From the NCBI GenBank assembly GCA_018241525.1, contig JAFEDR010000011.1:62001-126000 (forward strand): a DNA stretch of 64,000 bases, in the 5' to 3' direction. This document shows, piece by piece, positions 58,765-64,000 of this stretch. Made by a program: the position numbers and the translations under genes. Origin of the DNA: Pseudomonadota bacterium. Lineage in GTDB: Bacteria > Pseudomonadota > Gammaproteobacteria > Steroidobacterales > Steroidobacteraceae. The notes under the pieces were generated by a model. It was not told the DNA's origin. It worked only from the letters and a program-made list of their open reading frames with translations, and searched no databases. Each line of letters starts with the position of its first letter. Positions within the stretch are counted from its first letter, which is position 1.

Positions 58765-60328
58765 TGCGGCAGCGCGCGTGCCGGTACGGCGCGCGCTGCT
58801 CAGCGTTTCGGCCAAGGACGGCGTCGTCGAGCTCGCCCGCGCCCTCGCCGCCCGGGGCGTGGCGCTGCTCTCGACCGGCGGCACGGCGAAGCTGCTCGCC
58901 GGGGCCGGGCTCGCGGTCACCGAGGTCTCCGCCTACACCGGCTTTCCCGAGATCATGGACGGGCGCGTCAAGACGCTGCACCCGCGCGTGCACGGCGGCC
59001 TGCTCGGCCGCCGCGGCGAGGACGAGGCGGTGATGCGCGCGCACGGCATAGAGCCGATCGACCTCCTGGTCGTGAACCTGTATCCCTTCGCCGAGACGGT
59101 CGCGAGGCCCGGCGCGAGCTACGACGACTGCGTCGAGAACATCGACATCGGCGGTCCGGCCATGCTGCGCGCCGCCGCCAAGAACCACGCGCACGTCGCG
59201 GTCGTGGTCGACCCGGCCGACTACGGCGAGCTGCTCGCGGCGCTCGAGGCCGGCGGCACCGACTTTGCGCTGCGCCAGCGGCTCGCGGCGCGCGCCTACG
59301 CGCACACCGCGCGCTACGACACGATGGTGGCCTCCTATCTCGGCGTCGCCGCCGGCGACACCGATGGCTTCCCGGCCGCGCTCGAGCTGCGTTACCTCAA
59401 GAAGCTCGACCTGCGTTACGGCGAGAATCCGCACCAGCGCGGCGCGTTCTACCGCGATGCGCTGCCGGGCGGCACCGGCGTCGCGAGCGCTCGCCAGCTG
59501 CAGGGCAAGGAGCTTTCCTACAACAACATCGCCGACGCCGACACGGCACTCGAGTGCGTGCGCCAGTTCGCGACGCCCGCCTGCGTGATCGTCAAGCACG
59601 CGAATCCCTGCGGCGTCGCGCTCGCCGAGTCGCCGGAGGCCGCCTACCGGCAGGCCTACCGCACCGATCCGACCTCGGCGTTCGGCGGCATCATCGCCTT
59701 CAACCGCGCGCTCGACGCGGCCACGGCGCGCGCGATCGTCGACCAGCAGTTCGTCGAGGTCATCATCGCGCCGGCCGCCTCGGACGAGGCGCTCGCGGTC
59801 ACCGGCGCCAAGGCCAACGTGCGCGTGCTGGTCACCGGCGAACTGCACGGAGCGTCCGGGCCGGCGCACGAGGTCCGCAGCGTCGTCGGCGGGCTGCTGG
59901 TCCAGGACCGCGACGTCGGCACCCTCGCTGCCGGCGACCTCAAGGTCGTCTCGCGCCGCGCGCCGACCGCCGCCGAACTCGAGGACCTGCGCTTCGCCTG
60001 GCAGGTGTGCAAGTACGTGAAGTCGAACGCGATCATCTACGCCCGCGACCGGCTGACGCTCGGCATCGGCGCCGGGCAGATGAGCCGGGTCGTCTCGAGC
60101 CGGATCGCGGCGATGAAGGCCGCCGACGCGGGCCTGCCGGTGCGCGGCGCCGCGCTCGCCTCGGACGCGTTCTTCCCGTTCCGCGACGGCCTCGACGTCG
60201 CCGCCGAGTACGGCATCGCCGCCGTGATCCAGCCGGGCGGCTCGATGCGCGACGACGAGGTCATCGCCGCCGCCGACGAGCACGGCATGGCGATGGTGTT
60301 CACCGGCATGCGCCACTTCCGGCACTGA
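58754..60328 (+). CDS. purH: Bifunctional AICAR transformylase / IMP cyclohydrolase
   Basis: A 524-residue enzyme for the last two steps of IMP synthesis. The N-terminal cyclohydrolase domain ([33 protein letters not shown]) is followed by the transformylase domain ([60 protein letters not shown]). The TTG at 58754 overlaps fis by 11 bases and has GAGGA 8 bases upstream. A GTG at 58778 ([10 protein letters not shown]) fits family length equally well but lacks a clear ribosome-binding site. purD follows after 5 bases. Confidence 0.96.
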   Translation: MSSSAAARVPVRRALLSVSAKDGVVELARALAARGVALLSTGGTAKLLAGAGLAVTEVSAYTGFPEIMDGRVKTLHPRVHGGLLGRRGEDEAVMRAHGIEPIDLLVVNLYPFAETVARPGASYDDCVENIDIGGPAMLRAAAKNHAHVAVVVDPADYGELLAALEAGGTDFALRQRLAARAYAHTARYDTMVASYLGVAAGDTDGFPAALELRYLKKLDLRYGENPHQRGAFYRDALPGGTGVASARQLQGKELSYNNIADADTALECVRQFATPACVIVKHANPCGVALAESPEAAYRQAYRTDPTSAFGGIIAFNRALDAATARAIVDQQFVEVIIAPAASDEALAVTGAKANVRVLVTGELHGASGPAHEVRSVVGGLLVQDRDVGTLAAGDLKVVSRRAPTAAELEDLRFAWQVCKYVKSNAIIYARDRLTLGIGAGQMSRVVSSRIAAMKAADAGLPVRGAALASDAFFPFRDGLDVAAEYGIAAVIQPGGSMRDDEVIAAADEHGMAMVFTGMRHFRH

Positions 60329-60333
60329 GCGAC

Positions 60334-61632
60334 GTGTCGCTCAAGGTCCTGATCGTCGGGTCCGGCGGCCGCGAGCACGCGCTCGCCTGGAAGGTCGCGG
60401 CCTCGCCGCGCGTCGCGCGCGTCTACGTCGCACCCGGCAACGCCGGAACGCTGGCCGAGCCGAAGTGCGAGAACGTTCCGATCGCGGCCGACGACGTCGC
60501 GGCACTGCGGGCGTTCGCCCTGGGCGCACGCATCGACCTGACGATCATTGGCCCCGAAGGGCCGCTGGTACTCGGCATCGTCGACGACTTCGCGGCGGCC
60601 GGCCTGCGCTGCTTCGGCCCGTCGCGCGCCTGCGCGCGACTCGAGGGCTCGAAGGCCTTCACCAAGGAATTCCTGACCCGCCACCGGATCCCGACCGCGG
60701 CCTACGCGCGCTTCACGCGGGCGAACTTCGATCCGGCGTTCGTGCGCGCGCAGCGCCCGCCGATCGTCGTCAAGGCGGACGGCCTTGCCGCGGGCAAGGG
60801 CGTGGTGATCGCGGCGAGCGTCGAGGAGGCGCTCGCCACGATCGAGTCGATGTTCGCCGGGGCCTTCGGCCCGGCAGGCGACACGGTCGTGGTCGAGGAG
60901 TTCCTCGAGGGCGAGGAAGCCAGCTTCATCGTGATCGTGGACGGCGAGCGGGCGCTGCCGCTCGCGACCTCGCAGGACCACAAGCGGCTCGGTGACGGCG
61001 ACCGCGGGCCCAACACCGGCGGCATGGGCGCCTATTCGCCGGCACCGGTCGTGACGCCGGCGCTGCACGCGCGCATCCTGCGCGAGGTGATCGATCCCAC
61101 GATCCGAGGGCTCGCCGCCGACGGCACGCCGTACACGGGCTTCCTGTACGCCGGCCTGATGATCGCCGCCGACGGCACGCCGAACGTGCTCGAGTTCAAC
61201 TGCCGCTTCGGCGATCCGGAGACGCAGCCGATCCTGATGCGGCTCGACTCCGACCTGGTCGACCTCATCGACGCGGCGCTCGCCGGTGCGCTCGAGCGCG
61301 CCGCGCCGCGCTGGAGCCCGGAGGCCGCGGTCGGGGTGGTGCTGGCCGCGGCGGGCTACCCGGACTCGCCGCGCAAGGGCGACCCGATCCGGGGTCTCGA
61401 GGCCGCAGCGCGGCTGCCGGGCAAGGTCTTCCACGCGGGCACGGCGCGCGTCGCCGACGCCGTCGTCACCGCGGGCGGCCGGGTACTCTGCGCCGTCGGC
61501 CGTGGCGCCTCCGTCGCCGCGGCGCAGCAGGCGGCGTACGCGCTGGTCGATGCCATCGCCTTCGACGGCGCGCAGTGCCGGCGCGACATCGGCCATCGCG
61601 CGATCGCCCGCGAGCGCGCCGCCGGCCGATGA
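60334..61632 (+). CDS. purD: Phosphoribosylamine-glycine ligase
   Basis: A 432-residue ATP-grasp enzyme making glycinamide ribonucleotide in purine synthesis. It shows [56 protein letters not shown] and [20 protein letters not shown]. The start is GTG, 5 bases after purH. Its stop overlaps the next ATG (ATGA), so the small downstream gene is translationally coupled. Confidence 0.97.
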   Translation: MSLKVLIVGSGGREHALAWKVAASPRVARVYVAPGNAGTLAEPKCENVPIAADDVAALRAFALGARIDLTIIGPEGPLVLGIVDDFAAAGLRCFGPSRACARLEGSKAFTKEFLTRHRIPTAAYARFTRANFDPAFVRAQRPPIVVKADGLAAGKGVVIAASVEEALATIESMFAGAFGPAGDTVVVEEFLEGEEASFIVIVDGERALPLATSQDHKRLGDGDRGPNTGGMGAYSPAPVVTPALHARILREVIDPTIRGLAADGTPYTGFLYAGLMIAADGTPNVLEFNCRFGDPETQPILMRLDSDLVDLIDAALAGALERAAPRWSPEAAVGVVLAAAGYPDSPRKGDPIRGLEAAARLPGKVFHAGTARVADAVVTAGGRVLCAVGRGASVAAAQQAAYALVDAIAFDGAQCRRDIGHRAIARERAAGR

Positions 61633-61913
61633 GCCGGCTCGAGATCCGCCGGCCGCACGCGCTCGCGCCGGAGGAGGCACGGCGCCGGGTCGCCGCCGCC
61701 GCGGCGAAGCTCCGCGAGCGCTACGGCGCCGAGTGCCGCTGGCAGGGCGAGGTGCTGCGGATCGAGCACTCGAAGGTCCACGGCACGGTCGCCGTCCTGG
61801 CCGGGGAGGTCGTCGTCGAGGCGCGGCTCGGCCTGCCGCTCGCGCTGCTGCGCGGCCGCATCGAGGACGAGCTGACGCGGATCATCGACCGCGAGCTCGC
61901 GCGCGAGGCCTGA
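61629..61913 (+). CDS. Polyhydroxyalkanoic acid system family protein
   Basis: A 94-residue protein ([20 protein letters not shown], then [20 protein letters not shown], and [14 protein letters not shown]) resembling the small family named for its association with polyhydroxyalkanoate granule genes. The biochemical role is unknown. No PHA synthase or phasin is in the window, so the name may not reflect function here. It overlaps purD by four bases and probably ends the fis-purH-purD transcript. Confidence 0.8.
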   Translation: MSRLEIRRPHALAPEEARRRVAAAAAKLRERYGAECRWQGEVLRIEHSKVHGTVAVLAGEVVVEARLGLPLALLRGRIEDELTRIIDRELAREA

Positions 61914-61942
61914 GGCGGCCGCGACCGGCGGGCCGGCGGCGC

Positions 61943-61948
61943 TAGAAT
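61943..61948 (+). promoter_or_regulatory. -10 box for the exported methyltransferase
   Basis: TAGAAT (5/6 to consensus) lies 24 bases before the ATG at 61973, with AGGAGA between as the ribosome-binding site. No clear -35 is visible in the GC-rich sequence upstream. Confidence 0.45.
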
Positions 61949-61972
61949 GGCCGCCCCTGACAGGAGATCCCG

Positions 61973-62812
61973 ATGCCCCGACTCCCGAGCCTCGCCCTCT
62001 CGCTCGCCGTCGCCGCCTCCCTCGGCCTCGCCACGACCGCGCTCGCCGACCCGCCGGCGGCGACCGCGACGAAGCCCGATCCCGCGCTCGCGGCCGCGAT
62101 CGCGAGCAGCGGGCGCGATGCGCGCTTCATCGCCCGCGACAGCGCGCGCCACCCGCTCGAGGAACTGACGTTCTTCGGCCTCAAGCCGCAGATGACCGTG
62201 GTCGAGCTGTGGCCGGGCGGCGGCTATTGGACCGAGATCCTCGGCCCCTACCTCAAGAAGGAAGGGCGCTACTTCGTCGCGTTGCCCTCGCCCGGCAACG
62301 CCGAGGAGGACTCGGGCGTCACCCGCTGGCGCGCCAAGGTGGCGGCGCAGCAGGAGCGCCTCGGCACGATCCACGAGACCACGCTCGGTCCCGGCCACTT
62401 CGAGATCGCGCCGGCCGGCAGCGCCGACCTCGTGCTGACCTTCCGCAACATCCACAACTGGATGGAGGCGGGCTACGCCGAGGACGTCATGGCGGCCGCC
62501 TACAAGGCGCTGAAGCCGGGCGGCATCCTCGGCATCGAGGGCCATCGCGGCCGCACCGACAAGCCGCAGGACCCGAAGGCGGAGGACGGCTACGTGCGCG
62601 AGGACTATGCGATCGCGCTCGCCAAGAAGGCCGGCTTCGAGCTGGCCGGCTCCTCGGAGATCGACGCGAACCCGAAGGACACCAAGGACTGGCCGAAGGG
62701 CGTGTGGACGCTGCCGCCGACGCTGGAGATGGGCGACAAGGACCGCGCCAAGTACCTCGCGATCGGCGAGGCCGACAATTTCGTGCTGAAGTTCAGAAAG
62801 CCCGCGCGCTGA
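61973..62812 (+). CDS. Exported class I SAM-dependent methyltransferase-like protein
   Basis: A 279-residue protein with a signal peptide (LPSLALSLAVAASLGLATTA, cleavage near ALA-DP) and a methyltransferase fold: MTVVELWPGGGYWTEILGPY stands in the SAM loop position, VLTFRNIHNWMEAGYAED follows, and ALKPGGILGIEGHRG is motif III-like. The family is recurrent in proteobacteria. SAM is not expected in the periplasm, so either the true role differs from methyl transfer or the protein acts elsewhere. It converges on the TonB receptor with a hairpin between. Confidence 0.83.
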   Translation: MPRLPSLALSLAVAASLGLATTALADPPAATATKPDPALAAAIASSGRDARFIARDSARHPLEELTFFGLKPQMTVVELWPGGGYWTEILGPYLKKEGRYFVALPSPGNAEEDSGVTRWRAKVAAQQERLGTIHETTLGPGHFEIAPAGSADLVLTFRNIHNWMEAGYAEDVMAAAYKALKPGGILGIEGHRGRTDKPQDPKAEDGYVREDYAIALAKKAGFELAGSSEIDANPKDTKDWPKGVWTLPPTLEMGDKDRAKYLAIGEADNFVLKFRKPAR

Positions 62813-62837
62813 GCGCACGGCGGGCCGCGGGAAGGAT

Positions 62838-62876
62838 TCCCGGCCGGACAACCGCGCGGCGGCTGCCCGGCCGGGA
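62838..62876. terminator. Hairpin between convergent methyltransferase and TonB receptor genes
   Basis: TCCCGGCCGG and CCGGCCGGGA form a 10-bp perfect stem around a 19-base GC-rich loop. It sits between two stop codons and could serve both strands, but no T-tract follows on either side. Confidence 0.4.
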
Positions 62877-62882
62877 CGTTGA

Positions 62883-64000
62883 TCAGAACTTCTGCGAGAC
62901 CGACAGCCCGAAGGTGCGCGGCTGGTTGGTCAGGTAGCCGACGCGGGCGCGGCGGCCGCGCTCGACGTCGAGCGACAGGTGCGCGCTCTCGTCGGTCACG
63001 TTGTTCACGAACGCAGCCAACTCGGTGTTGCCCGCCCGGAACCCGGTCCGGAAGTTCACGATGTGGTAGGCATCGAGCTCGGGGTTGAACGAGAAGCTGC
63101 TGATCGTCGGATTGCCGAACGCGAAGAACAGCGACGACGGCACCGTGCCGTAGCCCGGCTGCTCGTCACCCACCGAACGCCACGACGCGCCGACGTACTG
63201 GCCGGTCGCCACCGCAAAGTAGTCCCACGTGCCGTGGATCGCGCCCGGCAGCGTGAAGCCGACGCTGGCGGCCGCCTGCAGCTTCGGTGAGGTCGCGAGG
63301 CGGTTGCCGCTGACGAGGCCCGGGATCGGGGCACCCGAGGAGTCGGTGACCGTCGACTGCAGCGTCGCATCGGCGTACGTCGCCGTCAGGCTGAAGTCCC
63401 AGTTCTGGGTCGGCCGCGCGAAGAGCTCGGCCTCGAGGCCCTGGCTGCGCGCCTTCGGCACGTTGAACACGACGCGCGAGGAGCAGCTGCCGGCATCGAC
63501 CGGCACCTGCAGGTCCTTGATGTCCGTGTAGAACGCCGACACGTTGAAGGTCACGCGGCGATCGAGGAAGCGCATCTTCGCGCCAAGCTCATAGTTCCAC
63601 GCACCCTCGTTGTTCCAGGTCGGGTGGCCGCTGTAGCTCGACAGGTCGGAGGGCGAGCAGATGGTCGCGTTCAGCGGGTCGTTGATGCCGCCGAGCCGGA
63701 AGCCCTTCGACGCCTGCAGGTTCAGGCGCACGTCGGAGGTCACGTCCCACGACAGGATGCCGCGCGGTGCCGCGCCGCTCGCGCGCACCGAGCCGGGCAC
63801 CGGGCCCTGCGGCACGGCGAACAGGCCGCCGAACACCAGCGTACGGTTCTCGTCGTAGGAGTAGACGCGCGCGCCGGCGGTCGCCGCCCAGACGTCGTTG
63901 AGGTGCCAGGTGGCCTCGGCAAAGGCCGCGATCTGCTCGAAGCTGTAGTGCAGGTTCGAGTAGAACGGCTCGTCGACCGGCGCGCCGTTGCCCGGGCCTG
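62883..64000 (-). CDS. TonB-dependent receptor, C-terminal part (cut by window edge)
   Basis: About 373 C-terminal codons of an outer-membrane beta-barrel receptor; the plug domain and N-terminus lie beyond the right edge. Barrel strands such as SKGFRLGGINDPLN, WNYELGAKMRFLDRRVTFNV and YHIVNFRTGFRAGNTELAAF end in the terminal aromatic residue (GLSVSQKF), needed for outer-membrane insertion. The spacing resembles the large receptors for siderophores or glycans in Xanthomonas and Caulobacter relatives. The ligand cannot be told without the plug. The frame continues to the window edge without a stop codon. Confidence 0.93.
   Translation of the reverse strand, partial: GPGNGAPVDEPFYSNLHYSFEQIAAFAEATWHLNDVWAATAGARVYSYDENRTLVFGGLFAVPQGPVPGSVRASGAAPRGILSWDVTSDVRLNLQASKGFRLGGINDPLNATICSPSDLSSYSGHPTWNNEGAWNYELGAKMRFLDRRVTFNVSAFYTDIKDLQVPVDAGSCSSRVVFNVPKARSQGLEAELFARPTQNWDFSLTATYADATLQSTVTDSSGAPIPGLVSGNRLATSPKLQAAASVGFTLPGAIHGTWDYFAVATGQYVGASWRSVGDEQPGYGTVPSSLFFAFGNPTISSFSFNPELDAYHIVNFRTGFRAGNTELAAFVNNVTDESAHLSLDVERGRRARVGYLTNQPRTFGLSVSQKF

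Overview
The window is a very GC-rich (roughly 70 % by eye) chromosomal segment from a proteobacterium, most likely a gammaproteobacterium of the Xanthomonadales/Nevskiales/Steroidobacter kind. The signs are the gene order accB-accC-prmA-zinc-ribbon/DUF3426-dusB-fis-purH-purD, the metK-SAH riboswitch-ahcY unit, Kdo and lipid A genes (waaA, lpxL, a Kdo-kinase-like gene), mpl, glnE, and a TonB-dependent receptor running off the right edge. It is mostly ordinary core genome: no tRNA, rRNA, insertion sequence, phage gene or CRISPR array was recognised. Genes are tightly packed, often with 1-4 base start/stop overlaps, and GTG or TTG starts are frequent.

Layout. 1-3.2 kb: minus-strand central carbon operon tkt-gap-pgk (pgk cut by the edge). 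3.3-6.1 kb: the methyl cycle, metK then ahcY, with an SAH riboswitch between them. 6.2-14.9 kb: mixed housekeeping genes (cpdA-like phosphodiesterase, rubredoxin, hemL, a family 9 glycosyltransferase, a CPBP membrane protease, a LON-domain protein, mpl, rnd, adk). 15.1-18.6 kb: a pyrophosphate unit made of PPi-dependent phosphofructokinase and an H+-translocating pyrophosphatase. 18.6-24.5 kb: two DUF4242 genes divergent from a winged-helix/ATPase regulator, an EamA exporter, an exported RidA-like protein and a di-heme cytochrome c peroxidase. 24.7-26.9 kb: a PAS-GGDEF-EAL protein. 27.2-34.6 kb: an envelope block (pcm, rhodanese, tolC, waaA, lpxL, Kdo kinase, glycosyltransferase, FkbM methyltransferase). 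34.6-40.4 kb: an M28 carboxypeptidase, DUF6165, a zinc-finger protein and glnE. 40.4-47.0 kb: a three-glycosyltransferase cassette, a PfkB sugar kinase and a GH31 glucosidase. 47.1-49.2 kb: groES-groEL with promoter, CIRCE operator and terminator. 49.6-52.5 kb: DsbD with a duplicated N-terminal domain, and a TlpA-like thioredoxin. 52.6-61.9 kb: the fatty-acid, translation and purine block. 62-64 kb: an exported methyltransferase and the TonB receptor.

The best-supported regulatory elements are the SAH riboswitch (4532-4613, with pseudoknot covariation), the groESL promoter overlapped by a CIRCE operator (49188-49241) and intrinsic terminators after hppA and groEL. No clearly undescribed multi-gene system was found. 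The most interesting leads are the tandem DsbD N-terminal domains, two mutually exclusive hairpins in front of the cytochrome c peroxidase gene, the DUF4242/regulator divergon with its palindromes, the compact glycosyltransferase cassette, and the repeated use of a shared palindromic CTAG as the double stop codon of convergent gene pairs.
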